Source: Candidatus Sungiibacteriota bacterium (GTDB lineage: Bacteria > Patescibacteria > Paceibacteria > Sungbacterales > SURF-37). From it: 64,000 bases of DNA. Shown in pieces: positions 1-8,382 of this stretch. The number at the start of each line of letters is the position of its first letter. The stretch's first letter is position 1. A program made the translations under genes and the position numbers. The notes beneath the pieces are model-generated. The model had not been told where the DNA came from and searched no databases. It saw only the letters and a program-made list of their open reading frames with translations. The stretch lies in assembly GCA_016186145.1 (NCBI GenBank), contig JACPMF010000009.1:1-64000 (forward strand), written 5' to 3'.

Positions 1-804
1 AAAACGCCCGCTTTCTCCTCTAAAAAACTTCTGGAAAATATATTTTTGCTGGCCTGCCGGAATACCAGCGCCATAGTCACGAACCCGCCACTCGACGACA
101 CCTTGTCCCATATCAGAAATAGTGATAATGATTTCTCCACCCGCAAAAGAATAACGAATCGCATTATCAAGAAGATTTTGCATCACCATGCGCAGCCGCT
201 CCACATCTCCCAAAACCGTTGACCCTTCCTGGCCTTCAAGACGAATCAAGATACGGACAGCTTCTCGTTCCACTTTTAAAGATCTCACGACCTCGCCCGT
301 CAACTGACCAAGAGAAACGGGGGACCGGCGAAGGACAAAGCGCCGGGCTTCAATTCTTGAAACATCCAGAAGCAAACCGACTAAACGGATCATCCGCTCA
401 TTATTATCACGGAGAAGTGCGATATGTTCCTTTTGTTGCTGCGGCAAGGCTTTTTGCTCCTGCCCCAAAAGCTCCAAAGCCCACTTGAAAATCGCAAGCG
501 GAGTCCGCAACTGATGAGTAACCATGCTTAAAAACTCGGTTTTGATCCTATTCGCTTCAACAACCTTATTAAACCCGGCGATGAGGAAATTACCCACCGC
601 AAAAATGAGCAATGCGATAAAAAGAACAATAAGTGCAGCAACCTCCGGTTCTGCAACAAGACGCTCCGCAAACAGGTAAATACCGACAACCGTTACGATA
701 TTTACGATGCCCATGACGATAAAAAGAAACGGAGGACATTCCCAAAGAGAAAGCCGGTTCTCGCGGCATTCTCCTATAAAATTCAATTTTTCAAAAACAG
801 CCAT
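1..804 (-). CDS. Membrane histidine kinase, C-terminus cut by window edge
   Basis: The reading frame is open from an ATG at 804 to the window edge (268 codons seen, no stop). Two hydrophobic segments at about residues 26-48 and 56-78 form a membrane anchor. They are followed by an H-box (MVTHQLRTPL, phospho-accepting His97), an N-box (NLLDNAIRYS, about 208-217) and the start of the G1 box (DYGAGIP). It should autophosphorylate and pass phosphate to a receiver protein; the adjacent receiver gene at 897-1268 is the obvious partner. No sensory domain is visible beyond the membrane segments. The ATG lies 4 nt from an 82-bp dispersed repeat and has no Shine-Dalgarno. Confidence 0.9.
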   Translation of the reverse strand, partial: MAVFEKLNFIGECRENRLSLWECPPFLFIVMGIVNIVTVVGIYLFAERLVAEPEVAALIVLFIALLIFAVGNFLIAGFNKVVEANRIKTEFLSMVTHQLRTPLAIFKWALELLGQEQKALPQQQKEHIALLRDNNERMIRLVGLLLDVSRIEARRFVLRRSPVSLGQLTGEVVRSLKVEREAVRILIRLEGQEGSTVLGDVERLRMVMQNLLDNAIRYSFAGGEIIITISDMGQGVVEWRVRDYGAGIPAGQQKYIFQKFFRGESGRF

Positions 805-807
805 ATT

Positions 808-889
808 AGAAGCGGATGGTTGCGGATAGCTACGCGGACTTATGCGGATCCGCATTGATCCGCGTTGTCATCCGCATAAATCTGCTTCT
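808..889. repeat. Dispersed repeat R1, copy 1
   Basis: An 82-bp element bounded by AGAAGC and GCTTCT and filled with GCGGAT/ATCCGC words. Copies occur at 24124-24214 and 35522-35603. In all three places it lies directly upstream (1-11 nt) of a minus-strand start codon, here the kinase ATG at 804. Confidence 0.85.
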
Positions 890-896
890 ACCGCAT

Positions 897-1268
897 TCAC
901 TCGCCGATAATTTCCTTCACGCGGGAAACGACTTCGGATGGAGTCATGTTTGATTTAACGATATAATCGGCAGCTCCAAGCGTTTTTCCCTTTTCAATCT
1001 CTTCTTTCTGGCCGACATTGGAAAGAACAACAACTTTCGGCTTTTTTTTGAGTTGGCCGCTATTCACTTCCTCCAACACCGCAAATCCGTCGACCGGATA
1101 CATCACAATGTCCAAAAGAACCGCATCCGGTTCGTATTCTTTGATTTTCTCAAAAGCTTTTTTCCCGGTATTGAAGACTTCTGCGTCAAACCCGCTTTGC
1201 CCGAATTTCACCCGATACATTTCGGAAATAATCTGGTCGTCGTCAATAATTAATATTTTTGGTTTCAT
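897..1268 (-). CDS. Single-domain response regulator (receiver)
   Basis: A 123-residue CheY-like receiver with no output domain. Acidic residues Asp9-Asp11, the phospho-acceptor Asp53 (AVLLDIV), the switch Ser (VVLSNVG) and the conserved Lys (YIVKSN) are all present. The start at 1268 (MKPKILII) fits the family; an upstream in-frame ATG at 1295 would add nine residues untypical of receivers. It lies between two histidine kinases read in the same direction, so it probably accepts phosphate from one or both. The downstream target is not evident. Confidence 0.9.
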   Translation of the reverse strand: MKPKILIIDDDQIISEMYRVKFGQSGFDAEVFNTGKKAFEKIKEYEPDAVLLDIVMYPVDGFAVLEEVNSGQLKKKPKVVVLSNVGQKEEIEKGKTLGAADYIVKSNMTPSEVVSRVKEIIGE

Positions 1269-1338
1269 ATAAATGAATTGGAATTCAGGAGTCAAGAATT
1301 ACGAATGTGAAAAAAGCGTATTTCTAATTCATAATTCC

Positions 1339-2988
1339 TTATTCATAATTCCCTTTTGCAGTAGCCGGCAGCTCAATATGGAAAGTACTCCCTTTTCCCG
1401 GCCCGGCCGATTCTGCCCAAACTCTTCCGCGATGGTCTTCAACCACTTTCTTGGTGAAATAAAGTCCGATCCCAAGGCCAGTAACCCGTTCGTATCTGCT
1501 TTTATTTCCAATATGACTGAACTTTCCAAAAAGTTTCGGTAAGTCTTCGGCCGCAATTCCAATGCCGTCATCACGAACTGAAATATCAATGATACCCTCT
1601 ATCGCCTTCTCTTGTAATGTTATCTCAATGTGGCGTGCCTGTGAATGTTTAACTGCGTTATCTACAATATTCATAACCGCCGAGGAAAGCTTTGTAAAAT
1701 CAGCGCTAACAAGACGGTGCGGGGCAGAATTTACAAACCGCATCTCGATCCCGCGCTGTCTGGCTGCACCGGAGAGCGCCGTAACAACTTTTTCAACCAT
1801 ATCTGCTGCGGGAAATGCCGCCATTTCATATTGAATACGACCGGCTTCAATGCGGCTTAAATCAAGAAGATCGTTCACCAACCGAATAAGTTGCTCGGCC
1901 GAAAGCATCACGTTAGTCAACGGTTTTTTTAACTCCCCGGATACCGGCCCGAATGACTCCTCAAAAATCATGGACAAATAACCGCGAATGACCGTCAACG
2001 GAGTACGCAGCTGATGAGAGGCGAGAGAAATAAACTCCGACTTGGCCTGGTCAAATTTTTTCAACTCCACGTTGCTCTTTTGCAGCTCACCGGCAAGATC
2101 CGCAATTTTTTCACGGTCGCGAACTTCTTTGTATACAGCGCGAATAAGCAAAAAGCTGAACACGATAGCGGCGAAAAACAGGCCGCCGTTCAAAATCAAA
2201 CCAGCAGCGTTTTGAGAAAGCAAAAGCTGCAAAAACATGAAGAAAATAAGCGCCCCCGAAAAGAGCTCGGTCGTTATGACTTTCACATCAAGAAGTTTAT
2301 GGCGGATTATTGCATAAGCGGTCAGAACAATAAACGGCGTAAGAGCTAAAGGACCGTAGCGCGAATAAAGAGAGCTTCCCGTAACAATAGGAATAAAAAG
2401 GTTAGTCGTGGTAGCGCCGACAAGCGCACTCACCGCGCCGATAAGGAAAAGGCGAACTTGCGGCCTCTCGTCTTCCGGAGCATGCCGGAGTTTGTAGAAA
2501 ATCAACCCGATAGCGCTTACCATAGCGGCAGTAAAGTAAACTCCAAAAAAAGAATACGCAAAACCGTATTGCGCGCGGTAAACGTCTGAAATAAAGATTA
2601 TTTCTCTCACAACCGTTGACGTCCCGATGCTTAAATAAACAAACCCGGCGGCAATGCCATATAAGACAGCAAGGTGAACAGGCCGTATAAAGTCGAGCCG
2701 AAACGGAAAGATAACGGCGAAATGGAAAAAGAGGGCTGTCATTATTGCAGCCCCGGAAAACGCGACTCGGAAACCTTGCAATATAAACTGGCTCCCCGAC
2801 GGAAGCTCAAAAATCATTGAAACGCCGGCTATCCAAAGCGCAACAGAGAGGGTGAATATAAAAAATATCCCATGAACAAATCGCTGGCGATTCTTTCCAT
2901 ATACAAGTATTCCTAAAAAGACATCGAAAACTCCGACGACAAGGGTGACCAAAAAAACAGGACTGATAGCGGGAAGAAAAAAATTCAT
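1339..2988 (-). CDS. Seven-TM histidine kinase
   Basis: 549 residues. The first 285 are hydrophobic with about eight membrane-spanning stretches, resembling the 7TM N-terminal region of sensor kinases. A short coiled linker (about 286-318) leads to the HisKA domain, with His325 in SLASHQLRTPL, and an HATPase domain: N-box MNIVDNAVKHS (439-449), G1 DDGIGI (473-478), F-box LFGKF, G2 TGLGIGLY (503-510). All catalytic elements are intact. It is followed by the receiver gene at 897-1268. The signal sensed is unknown. Confidence 0.93.
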   Translation of the reverse strand: MNFFLPAISPVFLVTLVVGVFDVFLGILVYGKNRQRFVHGIFFIFTLSVALWIAGVSMIFELPSGSQFILQGFRVAFSGAAIMTALFFHFAVIFPFRLDFIRPVHLAVLYGIAAGFVYLSIGTSTVVREIIFISDVYRAQYGFAYSFFGVYFTAAMVSAIGLIFYKLRHAPEDERPQVRLFLIGAVSALVGATTTNLFIPIVTGSSLYSRYGPLALTPFIVLTAYAIIRHKLLDVKVITTELFSGALIFFMFLQLLLSQNAAGLILNGGLFFAAIVFSFLLIRAVYKEVRDREKIADLAGELQKSNVELKKFDQAKSEFISLASHQLRTPLTVIRGYLSMIFEESFGPVSGELKKPLTNVMLSAEQLIRLVNDLLDLSRIEAGRIQYEMAAFPAADMVEKVVTALSGAARQRGIEMRFVNSAPHRLVSADFTKLSSAVMNIVDNAVKHSQARHIEITLQEKAIEGIIDISVRDDGIGIAAEDLPKLFGKFSHIGNKSRYERVTGLGIGLYFTKKVVEDHRGRVWAESAGPGKGSTFHIELPATAKGNYE

Positions 2989-3147
2989 CTTGAATTCAGA
3001 AATGCCCGGGCATAAACCGCGAGCCCATAACTACATGCGTAATGACTGCTTCTATAATAACAAAAGAACCGGCTTGGCGCATTACGGGATAAAAATAGCC
3101 GCGCCAGAAACACTGGTGCGGCGTAGTCACTTTAAAACAATGCCGGT

Positions 3148-3843
3148 CTACGCGGCCTTTTTTGCGCCACTCCTATTATTAAGCTTCTGAACTGCCGCGC
3201 GTATCTCGGGAGCTATTTCATCCCATAGGTAATATACAGGAACCGAAGGGTCGCCGTGTCGATAATAATAGTCAGCAATCACGCCGTCTTTCGGATAAAT
3301 GATCTTCTGGAAAGGAATCTCATGGAAACTGATTCCTGCAAACTCGAGAGCGCCAAAAAGCCGCTGTTTGATTGTAGAAAGGCCGCATTTTAAACCTTCT
3401 TTTTTGGAATACTCGAGAATAGCATGGATGAGCCCGAGCGCGGTTGTTAGCCGGCCCATTGCCACACCCTCCGGGCGCTCTGAAACCAGGCGCCCGACTT
3501 CAGCCCGCGCTTCGGGCGATATTGCTTGAACCGCAAGCGGTAACTCAAAATCGTGGGCTTTTTGGGCGGGAAAAAGAAATTCCGAATCCAGGCGTCCCCT
3601 GATAAGGCGCGCACTGCCAACAATGACCCTCTTCGCAAGGTCAACGCTCGCAAGGCGGCCTACAAAAAAAACAGCATCTTGGTCGTATTCATCCTCGTCC
3701 CGCTCCAAACCCTCGGGGTAATAACCGGCCTTCTTATATACCCTGAACCTCTGCCGCATTACCTCCTCACGATCTTCGGGTAAATCCGCAATGCCGAAAT
3801 CAATGCGATGCGGACCGCTTTCAATGCTTGAAAGAACTTCCAT
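3148..3843 (-). CDS. LuxI/FeeM-like N-acyl synthase (GNAT superfamily)
   Basis: 231 residues. It has the layout of N-acyl amino acid synthases and acyl-homoserine-lactone synthases: RFRVYKKAGY near residues 32-41, an acidic DEYDQD at 51-56, a beta-strand GSARLI at 76-81 and EVGRLVSERP near 115-124. Such enzymes move an acyl chain from acyl-ACP or acyl-CoA to an amino compound. I chose the ATG at 3843 because AGGAGG lies 5 nt upstream; the ATG at 3888 has no ribosome site. It is next to a kinase and receiver set, which suggests but does not prove a signalling role. The exact substrate is unknown. Confidence 0.65.
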   Translation of the reverse strand: MEVLSSIESGPHRIDFGIADLPEDREEVMRQRFRVYKKAGYYPEGLERDEDEYDQDAVFFVGRLASVDLAKRVIVGSARLIRGRLDSEFLFPAQKAHDFELPLAVQAISPEARAEVGRLVSERPEGVAMGRLTTALGLIHAILEYSKKEGLKCGLSTIKQRLFGALEFAGISFHEIPFQKIIYPKDGVIADYYYRHGDPSVPVYYLWDEIAPEIRAAVQKLNNRSGAKKAA

Positions 3844-3965
3844 AACACCCTCCTGCTTTGCCCCTTTTTCAAAAACCGATCTTTCCATAAAAGAAACGCT
3901 TATCCGGGAGCATATCGTAAAAAGAGGAAAAAGACAACAATAAAAACAGCCCCCGGCAAAGCAAA

Positions 3966-3994
3966 TTGATTTTTCTCTGCTCTCATGCTATGGG
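3966..3994 (+). promoter_or_regulatory. Sigma70-type promoter for the aminotransferase
   Basis: TTGATT, 17-nt spacer, TATGGG, about 40 nt upstream of the ATG at 4035 in the divergent intergenic region. Confidence 0.5.
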
Positions 3995-4034
3995 AAAGAT
4001 ATACGGCGGTCTTTTATAAAATACGGAGGGAACC

Positions 4035-5336
4035 ATGAGGAAACGAATTTTTCCCGGCCCGGTTTCTTCGGAAATTCTCCGCAAAGCAGAAAAATTCTGC
4101 GCTACAACAACGATCGGCTCCCAGATCTGCGTTCAACAGCGAAGGGGTCCTTTTGTTTATGACTATGACGGCTTTCAATTCGTTGATTTCCACTGCGATG
4201 CTTCGGTAAATAACCTCGGCGGCAACCACCCGGCCATCGTGAAAGCGATGCTCTCACAAATCGTAACCGGAAATTTCTTTTCCGAATTCAACAACGCGCC
4301 GAACGACCCCGCAGTGAAACTCGCCGAACTCCTTGCTGAAAAAAGCCCAGTGGGACATCCCGCAAAGGTGTACTTCGGAAACTCCGGCGCTGAAGCAAAT
4401 GAAGCGGCCCTGAAACTTTGCCAGGCATTTCGATGGGAACGCGGCGAACGTGATCGGTGGGATTTGATATTTTTCAAAAATTCCTTCCACGGAAGAACCA
4501 ATGGCATTCTTCGTGGAACAACCTCTAAACCAGAGGTACAAAGCGGCCCATTCTTAACGCCGTGGGACAAAGAACATACAATATATCCTCCCTACCCGTC
4601 AAAAGGCGTAAATAGCGAGTACTTCAAAAAATATTTCGCCTCGCTTGATCCGACAAAAATCAACGCCCTCTTCATTGAACTGCCGTGCCAAGGCGAAGGC
4701 GGAATTATTCCGGCTGACACGGAAATGGTGCAATACGTTTACGAATGGACGCGGAAAAACGGAGTGCTCTTTATCGTCGATGTGATACAGTGCGGCATGG
4801 GAAGAACCGGCCACCTCTTCGGTTGCGACCCTGCTTTCTGGACTACGGTTAAACCCGACATGGCCACCGTAGGAAAAGCTCTTGGCGGCGGATTGCCGAT
4901 AGGTGCTGCAATTTTTCGGTCTGACCTTGATTTTGAAAAAACCGGAATGCACTCTTCCACCTTCGGCGGCGGACCGATGGTAATGCGAGCTGCTCTTGCG
5001 GCATTTGGTGAAATTAGAGAACTCATTCTAAACGGCACTGTTAATCTTCTTGAGATACAAATGCGCAATGCACTGAATGCAATTGAGAGGAAATTCCCCA
5101 CCCTCATCACCGAAACTCGCGGGATTGGCGCAATGTGGGCCCACGAATTTACTTCTTCGGAAACAAGAGACAAGGTCATCGAAAAATGTGAGCGGCTTGT
5201 CGAAGAGGAAGACTGCGGCGTCAGACTTTTGGGGGCCGGCAGAAAAGCCATCCGCTTTATGCCGCCGCTCAACATTGATCGTGAAACCCTAAAACTTGGT
5301 TTTTCACTTTACGAAAAAGTTCTTTCAACGCTATAA
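4035..5336 (+). CDS. Class III PLP-dependent aminotransferase
   Basis: 433 residues of the acetylornithine/4-aminobutyrate aminotransferase superfamily. GNSGAEANEAALKL (115-128) binds PLP phosphate, Asp249 contacts the pyridine nitrogen, and Lys281 (VGKALGGGLPIGA) forms the Schiff base. The usual DE(V/P)Q around the Asp reads DVIQ here, so the Glu after Asp249 is lost, which may alter substrate choice. A strong GGAGGG precedes the ATG, and a promoter and terminator make it a single-gene unit. The substrate cannot be assigned from sequence. Confidence 0.9.
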   Translation: MRKRIFPGPVSSEILRKAEKFCATTTIGSQICVQQRRGPFVYDYDGFQFVDFHCDASVNNLGGNHPAIVKAMLSQIVTGNFFSEFNNAPNDPAVKLAELLAEKSPVGHPAKVYFGNSGAEANEAALKLCQAFRWERGERDRWDLIFFKNSFHGRTNGILRGTTSKPEVQSGPFLTPWDKEHTIYPPYPSKGVNSEYFKKYFASLDPTKINALFIELPCQGEGGIIPADTEMVQYVYEWTRKNGVLFIVDVIQCGMGRTGHLFGCDPAFWTTVKPDMATVGKALGGGLPIGAAIFRSDLDFEKTGMHSSTFGGGPMVMRAALAAFGEIRELILNGTVNLLEIQMRNALNAIERKFPTLITETRGIGAMWAHEFTSSETRDKVIEKCERLVEEEDCGVRLLGAGRKAIRFMPPLNIDRETLKLGFSLYEKVLSTL

Positions 5337-5343
5337 TTCTAAC

Positions 5344-5368
5344 CCTCGGCAATGCCGAGGTTTTTGTT
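5344..5368 (+). terminator. Intrinsic terminator
   Basis: CCTCGGC-AAT-GCCGAGG stem-loop followed by TTTTTG, just after the aminotransferase stop. Confidence 0.9.
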
Positions 5369-5396
5369 TGACAAAGCAGTTTTTAAACCATAGGGT
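5368..5396 (+). promoter_or_regulatory. Sigma70-type promoter for the M16 peptidase
   Basis: Consensus TTGACA, 17-nt spacer, TAGGGT, about 40 nt upstream of the ATG at 5439. Confidence 0.6.
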
Positions 5397-5438
5397 TGAG
5401 GCAGAAAGTACCTTAAAAGCCTAAAAAGGGGCAAGGCG

Positions 5439-6713
5439 ATGAAAAGAGTAAGCGCCGGTGGGTTAAAAAACGGCTTCAGATTTTATACCCAGCTTGATGC
5501 GTACACACACGTTTCAGGGGTTGGTGGCAAAGTGGGCTCGGTGCACGATCCGCCAAACTCGCACGGCCTGAGCCTCCGAGGAATATGCCACCTCAACGAA
5601 CACATCGTCGGAACATACAGTCGAGACGATGAGCTTAAATTTGAAAAATATGGGTGCGGCCCGGAAGAAAAAGTTAATATCCGCGTCAACCACACAAGTA
5701 CCTTTTTCGGACATGGACATCTCCTTAAACGAGAGCAAATGCTAGAACTTTTTGACATAATCGCACGGGGAGTGCGGCACCCCACAATAGACCAAGCCGC
5801 CGTTGATAGAGAAGGCGCCGCGGTCCTTAACGAATATTATCTTCACGGCATAGACCTCATGGAAGACCTACTGTCTGCGGCGATCCATCAGGCAATGTAT
5901 GAAAAAAATCCGGCCAAAAACAGAATCGACTGCGAACCCGAAGATCTTGCCAGAATTGAGGTGAAGGATATACAGAAATTTTTTAAAGCTTATTTCGTTC
6001 CCAACAATATGTTTGCCGTATTGCTTGGCCCGAGCTTCCATAAAGCCAGGGAGATAGCTGAAAAATATTTTGGCGATTTGGAACCGCGAACCGTACCGCC
6101 GCTTAACTACGATTATTCTGAAACACGGCCCGCCCTAGTTACACCAAAGTTGATAGAAATCGAACGTAAAGGCATACATCAGTATCACGTCGCAGTTGGA
6201 TTCCCAACAAACCCCTATGGCGACAAAGACGATGAGGTACTGGACGTTTTATCATATATACTCCGCTGGAGAATGCGCGAGTCTCTGCGCGCTCAAAACA
6301 CTGAATTGGGCAAAGGCACTTATCGCGCTAAAAAGTTTACATCGCGCTCATCCGTACACGGAATGATTTATGCGGCCTTCGCGACACCAAGCAAAGACTT
6401 TGCGTTTTGGGGTCTGGAAAAAATCTTGGAGATCTGCAACGATCTTAAAAACAAGTGGGTTCTTAACGATGAGCTTGAAGCTATGTCTGGAAAGCTATAC
6501 AACGGCTACGTTGAAGACTTCACGATAGCACCCGACGAACTATCAGAGAGAATAATCGAGGCTGCAGCTAATGGCGACGAGGATATGCGCCGTCTAAATT
6601 CCTTTCTCGGCCGACTCTCGCGAGTGGGGAAAAAAAGCATCATGAGGGTTGCTAACGAATACTTTACGACCCCAAACTATGTGGCAGTAATCATCAAACC
6701 GGTTATGCAATAA
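5439..6713 (+). CDS. M16 family zinc metallopeptidase
   Basis: 424 residues, the size of a single-unit M16B peptidase. The inverted zinc motif HxxEH is present as HLNEH (residues 51-55), and the third zinc ligand Glu132 (AAVLNEYY) lies 76 residues further on, the spacing of pitrilysin-type enzymes. The N-terminal half (about 1-210) and the C-terminal half (about 230-424) match the two structural repeats. Such enzymes degrade short peptides, often with a partner subunit; none is encoded next to it. It is followed by the TldD/TldE peptidase genes, giving a peptide-processing neighbourhood. It is cytoplasmic, as no signal peptide is seen. Confidence 0.85.
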   Translation: MKRVSAGGLKNGFRFYTQLDAYTHVSGVGGKVGSVHDPPNSHGLSLRGICHLNEHIVGTYSRDDELKFEKYGCGPEEKVNIRVNHTSTFFGHGHLLKREQMLELFDIIARGVRHPTIDQAAVDREGAAVLNEYYLHGIDLMEDLLSAAIHQAMYEKNPAKNRIDCEPEDLARIEVKDIQKFFKAYFVPNNMFAVLLGPSFHKAREIAEKYFGDLEPRTVPPLNYDYSETRPALVTPKLIEIERKGIHQYHVAVGFPTNPYGDKDDEVLDVLSYILRWRMRESLRAQNTELGKGTYRAKKFTSRSSVHGMIYAAFATPSKDFAFWGLEKILEICNDLKNKWVLNDELEAMSGKLYNGYVEDFTIAPDELSERIIEAAANGDEDMRRLNSFLGRLSRVGKKSIMRVANEYFTTPNYVAVIIKPVMQ

Positions 6714-6720
6714 AATTCTG

Positions 6721-6745
6721 CGGGACTTGCCAGTCCCGTTTTTTT
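6721..6745 (+). terminator. Intrinsic terminator
   Basis: CGGGAC-TTGCCA-GTCCCG stem followed by seven T, directly after the M16 gene. Confidence 0.9.
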
Positions 6746-6810
6746 ATGCCACAAATACAAAGTGTTCATTTACATATAAATACCGTTTAAAAGCAAAAAA
6801 GGAGAAACTG

Positions 6811-8382
6811 ATGGCTCACCGCCTTGAAATCCCCATGCTTACTGAAGGGTTGAGGGCCGACATCGTCGACCTTCTCGGTTTCAGCGCAAAAATCTGGAAA
6901 GGCCTTGCCTTTGTCGACCTGCGACTCGCAATCGGTCAAGGTAAAGGCGCTGGTGCGGAAAATATGAACCTTCTGGCAGCCGGGGACGACTTCGGCATGG
7001 GAGTGGGAGTTCGGGTAATTGCCGAACATAACGGTATTCATGCGCCGGGCTATGACGGACGACCGGTGGGAGCCGAGGAATTTGAACATCTGCTTGAAAT
7101 AATCGACAAAATGGTTGCGGCCGCATACGAACGAGCACGGGCCAATGCGAAAGAAAAGTATTGGACGAAAAATGCCCTCTCGCCGGTATTCGGCCAATCG
7201 CTTTGGAATATGGTCTTAAAATTTCCGGAATGGCCCCAAACACCAATCGTTGTGCCGGCGAAATATGCATACGACCCCGCAGCCTTCCCTCTTGAAAAGA
7301 TAAAGAGTCTTGCCCAGGACACGGCTTCGATGTTTCGAGCATTTGGGAAGAACATCAACTACTCGTATGTCGGAGTCTCTACCGAAATCATGAGAGAGTT
7401 TTACGCGAATTCGTTCGGTGTTTCTATCACACAAGATTTCGCATCCTCGCAAGCAATCGTCTATGTTGCAGCGGGCGACGTACAGATCTACGACGTCCTC
7501 GGACACCAACGCGGAGCTGAAATATTCTACAAAGGAATCCACGAGCCGTTCATCGAGTTCCAACCGCTCATTGATTTCGCCGGAGCCCTTGGGCAAGACG
7601 CGGTAGGTCTTTCCCGCGCCCCGGTATGCCCGACCACTGAAAAAGAAGTTCCGGTCGTAACCGATCCGCACTATAATACGCTCTTAGTCCATGAAATCGT
7701 CGGCCACCCGACTGAACTAGACCGCGGCCTGAAAATGGAAACCGCCTATGCAGGCCGGACATGGCTTCTGAAAAACCCGAGCGACACTATGGTCGGCAAA
7801 AAAATCGGCTCGCTACTTCTGTCGGCATATTCTGATCCTTCGCTTCCCGGCTACGGGCACTATAACTATGACCATGAAGGCGTTCCGGCAAAGAAGGTTG
7901 ACCATATCGTTGACGGCGTGTTCACCGGATTCATGAACTCGCTTCAAACATCAACGATCTTCGGCGGAGAGCCGAACGGCCACTGGAAAGCAACTTCGCC
8001 GGAACTCGTTCCGCTCGTCAGGATGTCAAACACGGTTTTTGCGGCAGGCGACAGCCGCCCCGAAGACCTTGTCGCAGACATTGACGACGGCTATTACCTC
8101 GAAGGGCATGCAATCCCGTCGATTGCCGAGTCGCGTGAAAACTTCAGAATCTCGGCGCGCAAAGTGCGGAAAATTGAAAACGGAGAGCTAACAACGCTCT
8201 ATAGAAACGGCGGTATGTCAGCCGATTCCCGAGACTACTTCATGGCTATTGACGGCGTTGGCAAAGACTTCCGGCTTTTCCCGATTCCGAACTGCGGAAA
8301 AGGCCAACCGATGCAGGTCAAAAAGCTTGGAAACGGCGGACCGACAATTCGTTCCCGAGCCCGCATCACTGGAGGTGCGTAA
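6811..8382 (+). CDS. tldD: Metalloprotease TldD
   Basis: 523 residues, slightly longer than Escherichia coli TldD (481). The catalytic HExxxH is intact as HEIVGH (His294, Glu295, His299). AAGGAG lies 7 nt before the ATG at 6811, which rules out the in-frame upstream ATG at 6727. The stop overlaps the next ATG (TAATG at 8380-8384), so TldD and TldE are translationally coupled, as expected for subunits of one complex. TldD/TldE cleaves unfolded peptides inside a barrel and matures some peptide natural products. No precursor peptide is assigned with confidence here, but two small genes follow. Confidence 0.92.
   Translation: MAHRLEIPMLTEGLRADIVDLLGFSAKIWKGLAFVDLRLAIGQGKGAGAENMNLLAAGDDFGMGVGVRVIAEHNGIHAPGYDGRPVGAEEFEHLLEIIDKMVAAAYERARANAKEKYWTKNALSPVFGQSLWNMVLKFPEWPQTPIVVPAKYAYDPAAFPLEKIKSLAQDTASMFRAFGKNINYSYVGVSTEIMREFYANSFGVSITQDFASSQAIVYVAAGDVQIYDVLGHQRGAEIFYKGIHEPFIEFQPLIDFAGALGQDAVGLSRAPVCPTTEKEVPVVTDPHYNTLLVHEIVGHPTELDRGLKMETAYAGRTWLLKNPSDTMVGKKIGSLLLSAYSDPSLPGYGHYNYDHEGVPAKKVDHIVDGVFTGFMNSLQTSTIFGGEPNGHWKATSPELVPLVRMSNTVFAAGDSRPEDLVADIDDGYYLEGHAIPSIAESRENFRISARKVRKIENGELTTLYRNGGMSADSRDYFMAIDGVGKDFRLFPIPNCGKGQPMQVKKLGNGGPTIRSRARITGGA

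Noticed and set aside
1339..2349. Long open frames opposite the histidine kinases, ligA, tldD and leuS.
   Set aside because: They mirror the codon pattern of well-supported genes on the other strand and have no ribosome sites or family motifs.
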